Of a DNA stretch of 64,000 bases, positions 36,381 through 45,372 are shown piece by piece. Origin of the DNA: Subtercola vilae (lineage in GTDB: Bacteria; Actinomycetota; Actinomycetes; Actinomycetales; Microbacteriaceae); contig NZ_QYRT01000015.1 in NCBI RefSeq assembly GCF_004923255.1, positions 23,666-87,665 of the forward strand, in the 5' to 3' direction. The position numbers and the translations under genes were made by a program. Under the pieces are notes generated by a model. It saw only the letters and a program-made list of their open reading frames with translations. It made no database searches and was not told the DNA's origin. Each line of letters starts with the position of its first letter. Position 1 is the stretch's first letter.

Positions 36381-37633
36381 AACACACTGACGGTTCGGCG
36401 CACGTGGGCCGTAGAGGCTTTCTGCACGGCCTTGTCGGGGCAGGTCTGGCCGTTCCGTTGACGGTGGGCGCGGGGCTCGGAACATCGACCGCCCTCGCCG
36501 ACACCGGTTCTTCGCCGAATCAGGATGCCCCCACGTACCCCTTCGAGGGGGAACATCAGCAGGGCATCCTGACCCCGTCCCAGAAGCACGCGAGCTTCGT
36601 CGCCTTCGACGTCACCGCGACGACGCGCTCGGAGTTGCAGTCCCTCTTCACGGTACTCACAGACCGCACCCGCTTTCTCACCGCAGGTGGCACCCCCGTC
36701 GACCCCGGGCTCACCGCACCCCCGACGGACTCGGGCGTGTTGGGGCCGGATGTTCCCGCCGAGAACCTGACGATCACTCTCTCTGTCGGATCATCGCTCT
36801 TCGACGACCGTTTCGGCCTCGCGGGTCTCAAACCGGCCCGCCTCCGCGTGATGGACGACTTCGCCAATGACGCGCTCGATCGCGCTGTCTGTGACGGCGA
36901 CCTGCTGCTGCATCTCTGCGCCGACAACGAAGACACTCTCATTCATGCGTTGCGCGATCTCATGAAAAAGACCCGCGGCAGCATGCAAGTGCGGTGGCGA
37001 AGCGACGGATTCACCTCACCCTCCCGCCCGACCGGCACACCGCGAAACCTGCTGGGGTTCAAAGACGGCACGGCGAACCCACCCGTGGGCGACACACCGA
37101 GCATGGCCGGCCTGGTGTGGACCCAGGGCGGTGTCGGCGACGAGCCAGCCTGGGTGACGGGTGGCAGCTACCACGTGGTGCGCCTGATCCGTATGCTCGT
37201 CGAGTTCTGGGACAGAGTGTCGTTGCACGAGCAAGAGAACATGATCGGCCGGCGTCGCGCGACGGGCGCGCCCCTCACGGGTACTGCTGAGTTCGATGTG
37301 CCGGCGTACGATCTCGATCCCACCGGCGACGTCATCCAGCTGGATGCGCACATCCGGCTGGCGAACCCCCGCACCGCCGCTGCCGCGAACCAGCAGATGC
37401 TGCGGAGGCCGTACAACTACAACTCGGGGCTCGATTCGAACGGCAACCTCAACATGGGGTTGATCTTCTCGTGCTTCAACCAAGACCTCGACCGTCAATT
37501 CGTGGCCGTGCAGAAGCGGCTGGCCGACGAACCGCTGGTCGATTACATCTCCCCCTTCGGCGGCGGATACTTCTTCGCGCTACCCGGCGTAACCGGCGCG
37601 ACCGACTATTTCGGTCGCGCACTGTTGGCCTGA
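36377..37633 (+). CDS. efeB: Deferrochelatase/DyP-type peroxidase EfeB
   Basis: A 418-residue haem peroxidase exported by the Tat system. The twin-arginine motif GRRGFLHG is at about residues 11-18, followed by a hydrophobic stretch. GFKDGTANP near residue 227 is the DyP GxxDG motif holding the catalytic Asp. The proximal haem His is probably in DAHIRLAN. In the EFE system EfeB oxidises ferrous iron or releases iron from haem. It overlaps efeO by 4 bases, so the two are made together. The length fits the family. Confidence 0.92.
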   Translation: MKHTDGSAHVGRRGFLHGLVGAGLAVPLTVGAGLGTSTALADTGSSPNQDAPTYPFEGEHQQGILTPSQKHASFVAFDVTATTRSELQSLFTVLTDRTRFLTAGGTPVDPGLTAPPTDSGVLGPDVPAENLTITLSVGSSLFDDRFGLAGLKPARLRVMDDFANDALDRAVCDGDLLLHLCADNEDTLIHALRDLMKKTRGSMQVRWRSDGFTSPSRPTGTPRNLLGFKDGTANPPVGDTPSMAGLVWTQGGVGDEPAWVTGGSYHVVRLIRMLVEFWDRVSLHEQENMIGRRRATGAPLTGTAEFDVPAYDLDPTGDVIQLDAHIRLANPRTAAAANQQMLRRPYNYNSGLDSNGNLNMGLIFSCFNQDLDRQFVAVQKRLADEPLVDYISPFGGGYFFALPGVTGATDYFGRALLA

Positions 37634-37694
37634 CCCTGCTCTGTTCATTTCGCTTCTCACGTTCCGCGCAAATCAAACGAAAGAGGTCCCACCC

Positions 37695-39569
37695 ATGTTT
37701 CGTCTCACACAGAACCGGGCGGTCAGGGTTGCAGTACCCACGCTCGCGTTAGCCGGCATGCTGGGAGCGGCCCTGCTGGCCTCTCCCGCTGTCGCCAACA
37801 CGGGCGATGCGTCGTCAGACACCACCACGCCGATCAAACACGTTGTGGTGATCTTCGACGAGAACATCTCGTTCGATCACTACTTCGGCACCTATCCGAA
37901 GGCGGCGAACACCGATGGAACCAGCTTCACAGCTGCGGCCGGCACCCCCACGCCGAACAACCTGGTGTCGTCGAACACGCTGACCGGCAATCCCAATCTG
38001 TATGACCCGAGCCGGCTCAGCCCGGCCCAGGCCATCACCTGCGACCAGAACCACGGTTACAGCGCTGAGCAAGCGGCCGAGAACAACGGTGCGATGAACA
38101 TGTTCGTGCAGAAGACGTCGACCGACACCTGCACGGGCCAGACCACCAGCCCCGGGCTCGCGATGGACTACTACGACGGCAACACGACAACCGCCCTGTG
38201 GAACTACGCCCAGAACTACTCGATGAGCGACAACTACTGGGACACCACGTTCGGCCCCTCAACCCCAGGCGCCCTCAACCTGGTCTCGGGCCAGACGCAC
38301 GGCGCTGTGGCCAAGAATTCGGTCACCGGTGCGACTCTGACCAGCAGTACCGCGGTCATCTCCCCAGACGCGAACGGCGTGGGTACCGTCATCGGCGATC
38401 CCGACCCGGCGTACGACGACTGCTCAGACAACAACCACACTTCGACCTCTGCCACCGTGGCGATGCAGGGCACGAACATCGGCGACCTTCTGAACACCAA
38501 GAACGTGACCTGGGGATGGTTTCAAGGCGGCTTCGCCCCCACCACCGCGTGGAGCGGAACCAGCGGCACCTATGCGACCTGCTCAGCGACGACGACCAAC
38601 GTCGGCGGTACAGCTGTACGCGACTACTCACCGCACCACTCTCCGTTCGAGTACTACGCCTCGACCTCGAACCCGCATCACCTCGCTCCTACGTCAGACG
38701 CGATGATCGGGCACACTGACCAGGCCAACCACAACTACGACCTCTCGAACTTCAGCACTGCGCTCAGCCAGAACAACCTCCCGGCCGTGTCGTTTCTGAA
38801 GGCCCCCGAGGCACAGGACGGGCACGCTTCCTACTCCGACCCGATCGACGAACAGAAGTTCCTCGTCAACCAGATCAACGCCATCCAGAGCTCGCCCGAG
38901 TGGTCAAGCACGGCGATCGTCGTCACCTACGACGACTCTGACGGGTGGTACGACCACGTTGCACCGACCATCCTGAACGGTTCAACCGACTCGAGCACCG
39001 ACAAAGCGACCTGCACGACTTCGACTGCCCCCGTTGCCGGCGGCTACCAAGACCGCTGCGGCCCGAGCCAGCGCCTGCCGCTCGTTGTCATCTCGCCCTA
39101 CTCCAAGCAGAATGCCATCGACAGCACGGCCACCGAGCAGACCAGTGTCACGAAATTCATCGAAGACAACTGGTCGACCGGGCGCATCGGCGACTCCTCG
39201 TTCGACGACCGCGCCGGTAAGCTCACCGGCCTGTTCGACTTCGCAAACCCGCAACAGCGCGCCGTGCTGCTGGCGGCCGACGGTTCGGTCTCGTCGATCG
39301 TTCCCGTCGCGGTAGGTTCGCAGCCGACTTCGACAGCCACCCCGTCGAGCTCAGCCCCTCCCGCGTCGGCGGCCCCCACATCGGCGGCAACGACGACGGC
39401 ATCCGGGCCGAACTCAGGCGCACTGGCCAACACCGGCCTCGAAGTCACCGGCTGGGTCTCACTCATGGTCGTGCTCATCGGCGCAGGCGTGACCCTGCTG
39501 ATGGTTCGCCGACGCCGACACAGTGCTGGCGGCACTGATCGACCACGATCAGGCGACACCCCGAAGTAG
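37695..39569 (+). CDS. Secreted, wall-anchored phospholipase C/acid phosphatase-like phosphoesterase
   Basis: A 624-residue exported enzyme of the alkaline-phosphatase-like phosphoesterase family. Signal peptide about 1-35. HVVVIFDENISFDHYFGTYP near residue 50 is the conserved N-terminal motif with metal-binding Asp, Glu and Asn. Further motifs are FGPSTPGALNLVSG, then YDDSDGWYDHVAPT and RLPLVVISPYS near the C-terminal part. After a Ser/Thr/Ala-rich linker come LANTG at 577-581, a hydrophobic span and RRRR. It could take phosphate from phospholipids or other esters at the cell surface. AGAGGTCC lies before the ATG. It may be co-transcribed with efeOB, 61 bases upstream. Confidence 0.88.
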   Translation: MFRLTQNRAVRVAVPTLALAGMLGAALLASPAVANTGDASSDTTTPIKHVVVIFDENISFDHYFGTYPKAANTDGTSFTAAAGTPTPNNLVSSNTLTGNPNLYDPSRLSPAQAITCDQNHGYSAEQAAENNGAMNMFVQKTSTDTCTGQTTSPGLAMDYYDGNTTTALWNYAQNYSMSDNYWDTTFGPSTPGALNLVSGQTHGAVAKNSVTGATLTSSTAVISPDANGVGTVIGDPDPAYDDCSDNNHTSTSATVAMQGTNIGDLLNTKNVTWGWFQGGFAPTTAWSGTSGTYATCSATTTNVGGTAVRDYSPHHSPFEYYASTSNPHHLAPTSDAMIGHTDQANHNYDLSNFSTALSQNNLPAVSFLKAPEAQDGHASYSDPIDEQKFLVNQINAIQSSPEWSSTAIVVTYDDSDGWYDHVAPTILNGSTDSSTDKATCTTSTAPVAGGYQDRCGPSQRLPLVVISPYSKQNAIDSTATEQTSVTKFIEDNWSTGRIGDSSFDDRAGKLTGLFDFANPQQRAVLLAADGSVSSIVPVAVGSQPTSTATPSSSAPPASAAPTSAATTTASGPNSGALANTGLEVTGWVSLMVVLIGAGVTLLMVRRRRHSAGGTDRPRSGDTPK

Positions 39570-39640
39570 CGCACCTCGGTGTGCCGCTCAGCGACAGTGG
39601 ATGAGGCCGTGTGACGCCTCGCTGCAGTCGGTGAAATGGT

Positions 39641-39704
39641 GTGAGGGCCCCCGGGCGAAAGTGGAGTTGCTCAGACGACCGCTTACGACCCGGAGGGCCC
39701 TCAC
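39641..39704. repeat. Long hairpin-forming element between phosphoesterase gene and tRNA
   Basis: GTGAGGGCCC and GGGCCCTCAC are perfect arms, and just inside CCGGG pairs with CCCGG after one bulged A. Further in, AGTGG can pair with CCGCT. The whole 64-base unit is a strong stem-loop on either strand. It could be part of a structured RNA or a palindromic intergenic repeat. Confidence 0.6.
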
Positions 39705-39714
39705 GTCAACCGCG

Positions 39715-39728
39715 ACGCGCATGCGCGT
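39715..39728. repeat. Perfect 14-base palindrome
   Basis: ACGCGCATGCGCGT reads the same on both strands. It lies between the long hairpin and the terminator-like stem in the same 234-base non-coding gap. Confidence 0.85.
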
Positions 39729-39734
39729 GGGCGA

Positions 39735-39799
39735 GTCAGACCACTCGCTTGCGCAACGCGAGCGCCGTTCGTGAAACGACGGTCTGACGAGGATTTTTT
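39735..39799 (+). terminator. Stem with T6 tract, rightward terminator
   Basis: GTCAGACC (39735-39742) pairs with GGTCTGAC (39781-39788). A smaller stem, CTCGC/GCGAG, lies inside. GAGGA and then six T residues follow at 39794-39799, just before the tRNA. It would end transcripts from the phosphoesterase gene or a small RNA in the gap. Confidence 0.6.
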
Positions 39800-39803
39800 C
39801 TTG

Positions 39804-39894
39804 CGGAGCCGGTGGGATTTGAACCCACGGAGGAGTATAAACCCCTCTCCACCTTAGCAGGGTGGTGCACTAGGCCGAACTATGCGACAGCTCC
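39804..39894 (-). tRNA. tRNA-Ser (anticodon GCU)
   Basis: On the minus strand the sequence opens GGAGCTG and closes CGGCTCC plus discriminator G, giving a 7-pair acceptor stem with one G-T pair. The T arm is GTGGGTTCAAATCCCAC. The anticodon loop CTGCTAA carries GCU for AGC/AGU codons. A long variable arm (GAGGGG...CTCCTC region) is typical of tRNA-Ser. The 3' CCA is not encoded. Confidence 0.97.
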
Positions 39895-39951
39895 TAGGTT
39901 GTTGCCTCAGTAATCATAGCCGATCCGCCGGGGCCCGTGGATGCACAGCGA

Positions 39952-39982
39952 AAGGGCCCCGACGGTTTTCGTCGGGGCCCTT
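39952..39982 (-). terminator. Hairpin terminator of the leftward lipoprotein gene
   Basis: A 13-pair stem (AAGGGCCCCGACG with its complement) closes a 5-base loop. It lies about 45 bases beyond the stop codon of the leftward lipoprotein gene. Four A residues on the plus strand before it (T on the transcript) are weak support for a T-tract. Confidence 0.75.
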
Positions 39983-40027
39983 CAGCTGTGGTGCGAGGGT
40001 GGTGCGTGGTGCGGGTGGTGCGGGGTG

Positions 40028-40708
40028 TTACTTGGTGTTGACGGTGATCTTCGCGACACCCACGAGCAGGCCGGCCTTGACGGCGGTCGTGTTGTAGGTC
40101 TTGTTCAGCAGTGCGGCAGCGTCAGCTGACACGTGCACGGTCGTGCCCTCGAGGATCGCGGTACCGTTCGTACCGGTCTGCAGCGGCTTCAGCGTTGAAC
40201 CATCGAGATCGAACAGGAATGCCTGCTTCGCGACCGATGCACCGTTCGCGGCGACATCACCGTAGAGCTTCGAGGTGCCCGGGTCGATGGTGAAGTTCGT
40301 GAGGTCGACCTCGATACCGCCACCGGTCAGGCTCAGACCCGAACCGGCGTGATCGATGGTGCCCTGCACGTAGGGGCGGTACGACTGGGCCGGGTCGTAG
40401 TACTTCACGTTACCGCCCGTGATCGGGAACGCGAGAACGCCGGCCTGTGACAGGGTTGCGGTACCAATGACACCGGGGGTGAGGGAGAGGCTCTTCAGTG
40501 CGGCGAGGAACCCGGCATCGACCGTGACCTCGGTATCGACACCCGACAGGGCCGGGATCGTCGCGATCGGGGTGCCGTTCGTGGAGGCCGAAGCCGAAGG
40601 AGACGACGTCGATGACGATGTCGTTGAGGAGGTCGAGCAAGCGGCGAGAGAGAACGCGAGCAGACCCGACGCCGCGATAGCGAGCGAGACAGTTTTGATG
40701 TTGCGCAT
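40028..40708 (-). CDS. Putative secreted lipoprotein of the FPITGG/HtaA-like type
   Basis: A 226-residue lipoprotein from the ATG at 40708. The signal ends in LAAC with the lipidated cysteine at residue 24, then a Ser/Thr-rich linker. The mature part is all-beta-like, with FPITGGNVKYYD, IDHAGSGL, TNFTIDPGTSKLYGDV and a C-terminal VGVAKITVN. This layout resembles HtaA-type domains of actinobacterial surface proteins and a widespread uncharacterised family with the FPITGG motif. No haem-binding residues can be claimed. It stands alone between tRNA-Ser and a divergent LysR-like gene. Confidence 0.7.
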   Translation of the reverse strand: MRNIKTVSLAIAASGLLAFSLAACSTSSTTSSSTSSPSASASTNGTPIATIPALSGVDTEVTVDAGFLAALKSLSLTPGVIGTATLSQAGVLAFPITGGNVKYYDPAQSYRPYVQGTIDHAGSGLSLTGGGIEVDLTNFTIDPGTSKLYGDVAANGASVAKQAFLFDLDGSTLKPLQTGTNGTAILEGTTVHVSADAAALLNKTYNTTAVKAGLLVGVAKITVNTK

Positions 40709-40869
40709 GAGGGGGAGTCCTAACAGGCTGTGTGCGAGAAGCGGTTGCCATCTCGATAGCAGTAGTTCGGTCACCCCCACAAAAAGGTTTGGTCTCAGCC
40801 TGAAGCTCCTCCGAGCATCCGATCACGGCTGGCGTAGTCTGGGGGTCTCACCACGACCGAACGGATGCT

Positions 40870-41217
40870 GTGAACAGCGAACTCACGCGCCACTTCGTGG
40901 CAGCGGCCGATCAACTGCACTTCGCCCACGCTGCACGCTCACAGGGCGTGTCACGGGCCACGCTGGTTGCATCAGTGAAAGAGCTCGAGGCCGAACTCGG
41001 GTACCCGCTGTTCGACTACGAAGCCACCAGCACAACGCTCACCCCGGCGGGAATCGCGTACCTGAAGAAGACCAAGATCGAGCTCGCGAAGTCGGCTGCG
41101 GCCGCCGCGGCCGATGTTCCGGCACCCGGTGGCAAGGCGAAAGCATCGAAGGGCAAGGGGCGGGCTCCCGCGGTCAAGGGCGCCTCGCGCGTGGGCAAGC
41201 GGCGCCAGTCTCGCTGA
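40870..41217 (+). CDS. Mini LysR-like protein: helix-turn-helix plus basic tail
   Basis: A 115-residue protein with only the N-terminal winged helix of LysR regulators (about residues 1-62: LTRHFVAAADQLHFAHAARS and GYPLFDYEATSTTLTPAG). The effector-binding domain is missing. It ends in a Lys/Ala/Gly/Arg-rich tail (KAKASKGKGRA) reminiscent of basic nucleoid-protein tails. The start is GTG. The codon use and intact frame suggest a real gene rather than a fresh truncation. It may bind DNA without a ligand, or modulate full-length LysR proteins. Confidence 0.75.
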   Translation: MNSELTRHFVAAADQLHFAHAARSQGVSRATLVASVKELEAELGYPLFDYEATSTTLTPAGIAYLKKTKIELAKSAAAAAADVPAPGGKAKASKGKGRAPAVKGASRVGKRRQSR

Positions 41218-41452
41218 CATACGGCTGCCGGATGCCCGGCCTCCCCCGAGGGCGGCCACAATAGTTCAGCCCCCGTGAAACACCGGAATGATCAGGTAGA
41301 CCCCGAACAACGCCGCGGTCTCAGACGGACTCGACGCTCCTCCGTGCTCCCGGGCATCCGACTGGCCCGCGTCTATCGCACGCTCGTGGCATGGTGACGT
41401 AACACGGCGTGTGCTGGCGCGATACGTGCCCGAAACAGATGCTCTCTAGACT

Positions 41453-41468
41453 TGAACTGATCAGTTCA
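41453..41468. promoter_or_regulatory. Perfect 16-base palindrome upstream of the monooxygenase
   Basis: TGAACTGATCAGTTCA lies 34 bases before the monooxygenase ATG. The rest of this 285-base gap shows no gene. The symmetry and length suit a TetR-type operator, and a TetR gene lies just beyond the monooxygenase gene in the opposite orientation. Confidence 0.55.
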
Positions 41469-41502
41469 CTTGTGCCGCGATCCGAGTCAGGGAGACACCA
41501 TC

Positions 41503-42852
41503 ATGACGAAGAAAATCACCATTGGAATGTTCCAGACCGGCGGTGTGCGGCCCACCTGGAAGATGCCGGGGCGCGAGGCGGAGCCCAACTTCACCGACCT
41601 CGGGTACTGGACAGAGTTGGCGAAGAAGTGCGAAGCCGGCGGGGCCGACTTTCTGTTTCTCGCCGATTCGTACGGCTACCCCACCCTGAACGGGTCGATC
41701 ATCCCCACCTCCATCGAGCGCAACGTGCAGTTCTCCACCGTGGATGCGCAGATGCTGATGTCAGCGATGGCCGCCGTGACGAGCACGCTGGGCCTTGTCA
41801 CCACCGTCTCGACCACCGTCGAAAAGCCGCCCATCGTCACCCGGCAGTACCGCACGCTCGACCACCTGACGAAGGGGCGCATCGGCTGGAACATCGTCAC
41901 CGGCTCGGGGCAGGCCGGCTCGGCCCTGCTCTTCGGCGAACCGCTGATGCCGCACGGCGATCGCTACGCGAAGGCCGACGACCACGTCGAGCTGTCGCTG
42001 AAGTACTGGGAGGGCAGCTGGCAGAGCGACGCCCTCATCGCCGACAGCGCGTCGGGCACGTGGGCAGACCCCGCGAAGGTTCACGAGATCGAACACGACG
42101 GCCCGCACTTCTCGGCCAAGGGAGTGCTCGTCACGCCGCCGAGCCCGCAGGTCACGCCCACTCTGTTTCAGGCAGGAGCCTCGGAAGCCGGCCGAACCCT
42201 CGCCGCCAAATACGCCGAGGCCGTCTTTCTCGCGGCCGAGTCGAAGGCTCTCGCCGAGCAGATCAACGACATCCGGCGCCGCGCCGAAGAGAACGGGCGC
42301 GGCCGCGACGCCGTCAAGTGCCTCATCGCGGGCACCTTTCGCGTCGCCGACACCGACGAGCAGGCCCGCGCAGAGCACGAGGCGCAAACCGAAGCCGTCA
42401 GCCTCGAGCACGCCGCCACCCTCTACGCCTACTTCACCGGCATCGACCTGCTCTCGCTCGACTTCGACAAGCCCATACCGGCCGCGGCGGCGAACGGCGA
42501 CAACGGCCGCACCAACGTCGAACGGTTTCTCGGCGAGAACGCACCCACCGTACGCGAGATACTCACCGAGTTTCGTGCGAACGGCGTCATGGGGCGCCCC
42601 TACCTCGGCACGGTCGAGAGCGCCGTCGACCAGGCCGTGGCCATGCTCGAAGAAACCGGTGCCGACGGGCTGCTCGTTCAGCCCGAGCCCGACGGCTCAC
42701 ACGACGTGTTCTTCGAGAAGGTGATGCCAGAGCTGCGTCGGCGCGGCCTGATCGCCGACGCTCCGGCCGGAACCACTCTGCGCGAACACCTCTTCGGCGC
42801 CGGCCACAAACTGCTGCCCGACACCCACCCCGGGGCGCGCTTTCGCCGCTGA
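41503..42852 (+). CDS. LLM-class flavin-dependent monooxygenase (NtaA/SnaA/DszA-type)
   Basis: A 449-residue luciferase-like oxygenase that uses reduced FMN supplied by a separate reductase. Recognisable strings are the N-terminal IGMFQTGG, SAMAAVTSTLGLVTTVSTTVEKPPI in two pieces near residue 90, GRIGWNIVTG near residue 127, then PTLFQAGASEAGRTLAAKYAE. These are typical of the NtaA/SnaA/SoxA group that attacks chelators, sulfur or amine compounds. GGAGA ends 7 bases before the ATG at 41503. No reductase gene is adjacent. It is convergent with a TetR gene and carries a 16-base palindrome upstream. Confidence 0.9.
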   Translation: MTKKITIGMFQTGGVRPTWKMPGREAEPNFTDLGYWTELAKKCEAGGADFLFLADSYGYPTLNGSIIPTSIERNVQFSTVDAQMLMSAMAAVTSTLGLVTTVSTTVEKPPIVTRQYRTLDHLTKGRIGWNIVTGSGQAGSALLFGEPLMPHGDRYAKADDHVELSLKYWEGSWQSDALIADSASGTWADPAKVHEIEHDGPHFSAKGVLVTPPSPQVTPTLFQAGASEAGRTLAAKYAEAVFLAAESKALAEQINDIRRRAEENGRGRDAVKCLIAGTFRVADTDEQARAEHEAQTEAVSLEHAATLYAYFTGIDLLSLDFDKPIPAAAANGDNGRTNVERFLGENAPTVREILTEFRANGVMGRPYLGTVESAVDQAVAMLEETGADGLLVQPEPDGSHDVFFEKVMPELRRRGLIADAPAGTTLREHLFGAGHKLLPDTHPGARFRR

Positions 42853-42870
42853 GCGCCCGCCCGGGCATCC

Positions 42871-42893
42871 GGTGGCCACCCAACAAGGCCACC
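42871..42893. terminator. Weak hairpin between convergent genes
   Basis: GGTGGCC and GGCCACC pair across 9 bases, between the stops of the monooxygenase and the TetR gene. There is no T-tract, so its role is doubtful. Confidence 0.35.
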
Positions 42894-42921
42894 CCGCGCC
42901 GACGCAGTAGAACGCCGACGG

Positions 42922-43497
42922 CTATTTTCCGTAGGGGGCGAGCAGCGCCCTGATGGCTGCCGGATGCGCGGAGTCGAGCAGCTCTTTCGAAGCGCCCCGC
43001 ACGAGGTCGAACTGCAACCCGCGCCAGAGCCCCAGCACCTGAACGCCCACAATGCGGGCAGGGGCCTCGTCGAACCCGTCGGCGACCAGCGCTGCGTGCA
43101 GGCCGTTGGACCAGTTCGTGCCCATTGTGGTGAGAAGACGCTGGTTCTCTTTTGGCTTGTGCACGGCGAGGCCGAATGTCTCGAAGAACAACCGCAGAAA
43201 CGGCATGTTGTCGGGATGACTGATGGCGAGCCACGCGGCATCGAGCCGATCGGCCAGCGGGGCGCGGCCGGTGAGGTTCTCTGTCATGGTTCGCAGCCGG
43301 GGAAAGCGGGCGAAGACCACGAGGCTCGCCTCGGCGAGAAGGTCTTCTTTCGAGCCGAAGTAGTACAGCAGCATGCGGTTGTTCGAGCCGATCGAGCGAG
43401 CGAGACCGCTGAGGCTGAGGGCACTGACGCCTTCGACCACGATGAGATCTGCCGCCAGTTCGAGAAGCCTCTGGCGTTCGTTCCTCTGATCTCCCAT
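42922..43497 (-). CDS. TetR family transcriptional regulator
   Basis: A 191-residue repressor with N-terminal helix-turn-helix (LLELAADLIVVEGVSALSLSG and NRMLLYYFGSKEDLL). The frame extends upstream to 43587, but the ATG at 43497 immediately before the domain is the sensible start. It is convergent with the flavin monooxygenase gene, whose promoter holds a 16-base palindrome, and divergent from pgi. It may control the monooxygenase; pgi is less likely as a target. Confidence 0.87.
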   Translation of the reverse strand: MGDQRNERQRLLELAADLIVVEGVSALSLSGLARSIGSNNRMLLYYFGSKEDLLAEASLVVFARFPRLRTMTENLTGRAPLADRLDAAWLAISHPDNMPFLRLFFETFGLAVHKPKENQRLLTTMGTNWSNGLHAALVADGFDEAPARIVGVQVLGLWRGLQFDLVRGASKELLDSAHPAAIRALLAPYGK

Positions 43498-43613
43498 ACC
43501 GATCAGAGTAACGAGCGGCGCCGAAGGCGAGAAGGAATAGGGTTGAGGGAGCCCTTGCCGCAGTGGCGCGTTCTTCTCGGGGCTCATTCCGTTCTGGCGT
43601 TCAGGAGACCACA

Positions 43614-45347
43614 GTGACCGAGTCCGTTCCCGTCGATTCCGCTTCGACCGATGCCTGGAAGCACCTCGAAGGCATAGCCGAAGACTTCTCCCCCGACCTC
43701 CGCGGCTGGTTCGCCGCCGATGCCTCGCGAGCCGCGACGTACACGTTCCAGGCGGCCGACCTCACGGTCGATCTGTCGAAGTCGTTTCTGACCGAAGAGA
43801 TTCTCGGCCACCTGCTGCAGCTGGCGAACGATGTCGACGTCGCCGGTCGCTACCAGGCCATGATCGAGGGCCGTCACATCAACGTCACCGAAGACCGCGC
43901 CGTGCTGCACACGGCCCTCCGTCGCCCGAAGAACGGCGCGGGGCTGGTACCGCCCGCGGGCTTCGTGGTCGACGGTGAAGACATCGATGCTGCCGTGCAT
44001 CACACCCTCGACAAGGTGTACGCGTTCGCCGACACCGTGCGCTCGGGTGAGTGGAAGGGCGTCACCGGCAAGCGCATCGAGACCGTCGTGAACATCGGCA
44101 TCGGTGGCTCAGACCTCGGGCCGGTCATGGTGTACGACGCACTGATGCCGTATGTGCAGCCGGGCATCCAGTGCCGTTTCGTGTCGAACATCGACCCGAG
44201 TGACATTTTCGAGAAGACCGCAGACCTCGACCCCGAGACCACCCTCTTCATTGTCGCGTCGAAGACGTTCGGCACGCTCGAGACTCTGACGAACGCACGC
44301 CTGGCGCGCCAGTGGCTGTGGAATGCCCTCAGCACGACCGGTGCCATCAGCGACTCAGACGCCGACCGAAAAGACGCTGTCGCCAAGCACTTCGTGGCCG
44401 TTTCGACCGCGCTCGACAAAGTCGAGGCCTTCGGCATCGACCCGCAGAACGCGTTCGGCTTCTGGGACTGGGTGGGCGGCCGCTACTCGGTCGACTCCGC
44501 CATCGGCACAGCGGTCATCGTTGCCATCGGGCCCGACAACTGGCGCGAGTTCCTCGCCGGGTTCCACGCGATCGACGAGCACATGCGAACCACGCCGCTC
44601 GCTCAGAACGTGCCCGTTCTGATGGGGCTGCTCAACGTCTGGTACACAAACTTTCTGAAGGCTCAGAGCCACGCTGTGCTGCCGTACGCACAGTACCTCA
44701 GTCGTTTTCCCGCATATCTGCAGCAGCTGACGATGGAATCGAATGGCAAGAGCGTCAAGTGGGATGGCTCGCCCGTGACGACCGACACAGGTGAGATCTT
44801 CTGGGGTGAGCCGGGCACGAATGGCCAGCACGCGTTCTACCAGCTCATCCACCAGGGCACCCGGCTGATTCCGGCCGACTTCATTGCGGTTGCGAACCCG
44901 GCCAGGCCGCTGAAAGACGAGACCGGCGACGGGCACGGCGTCGAGCCCGGGCAAGACGTGCACGCCCTGTTCATGGCCAACTTCTTCGCCCAGACCAAAG
45001 CCCTGGCCTTCGGCAAGACGGCCGACGAGGTGCGCGCAGAGGGCACGGCCGAGTCTGTCGTGCCGGCCCGGGTGTTCGCGGGAAACCGGCCGACCACGTC
45101 GATCCTCGCGCCCGCGCTCACACCGAGCGTCATCGGCCAGCTGATTGCGCTCTACGAGCACATCGTGTTCACCGAAGGAACCATCTGGGGCATCGACTCG
45201 TTCGACCAGTGGGGAGTGGAGCTCGGCAAGCAGCTGGCGCTGCAGGTCACGCCCGCCGTCGCTGGTGACGCCGCAGCACTCGAGTCGCAAGACGCGTCGA
45301 CGAAGGCGCTCATCGAGAAGTACCTCGAACTGCGCTCGAACGGGTAG
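43614..45347 (+). CDS. pgi: Glucose-6-phosphate isomerase
   Basis: A 577-residue cytoplasmic enzyme interconverting glucose 6-phosphate and fructose 6-phosphate. Family signatures are [19 protein letters not shown] near residue 159, [10 protein letters not shown] near 297, [13 protein letters not shown] near 375 and [19 protein letters not shown] near 400, holding the catalytic Glu and His. The GTG at 43614 is chosen: AGGAGA ends 5 bases before it, while the frame extends 17 codons further upstream without a ribosome site. The length fits the eukaryotic/enterobacterial-type Pgi. It lies just before the aldolase gene but is probably a separate unit, because an operator-like element stands between them. 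Confidence 0.97.
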   Translation: MTESVPVDSASTDAWKHLEGIAEDFSPDLRGWFAADASRAATYTFQAADLTVDLSKSFLTEEILGHLLQLANDVDVAGRYQAMIEGRHINVTEDRAVLHTALRRPKNGAGLVPPAGFVVDGEDIDAAVHHTLDKVYAFADTVRSGEWKGVTGKRIETVVNIGIGGSDLGPVMVYDALMPYVQPGIQCRFVSNIDPSDIFEKTADLDPETTLFIVASKTFGTLETLTNARLARQWLWNALSTTGAISDSDADRKDAVAKHFVAVSTALDKVEAFGIDPQNAFGFWDWVGGRYSVDSAIGTAVIVAIGPDNWREFLAGFHAIDEHMRTTPLAQNVPVLMGLLNVWYTNFLKAQSHAVLPYAQYLSRFPAYLQQLTMESNGKSVKWDGSPVTTDTGEIFWGEPGTNGQHAFYQLIHQGTRLIPADFIAVANPARPLKDETGDGHGVEPGQDVHALFMANFFAQTKALAFGKTADEVRAEGTAESVVPARVFAGNRPTTSILAPALTPSVIGQLIALYEHIVFTEGTIWGIDSFDQWGVELGKQLALQVTPAVAGDAAALESQDASTKALIEKYLELRSNG

Positions 45348-45372
45348 CTCATCCGAGGCCTTCATGGTTGTA

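Noticed and set aside
39641..39704. Integron attC site or IS terminal repeat
   Set aside because: No integrase or transposase is nearby, the core attC sequences are missing, and no target duplication is seen.
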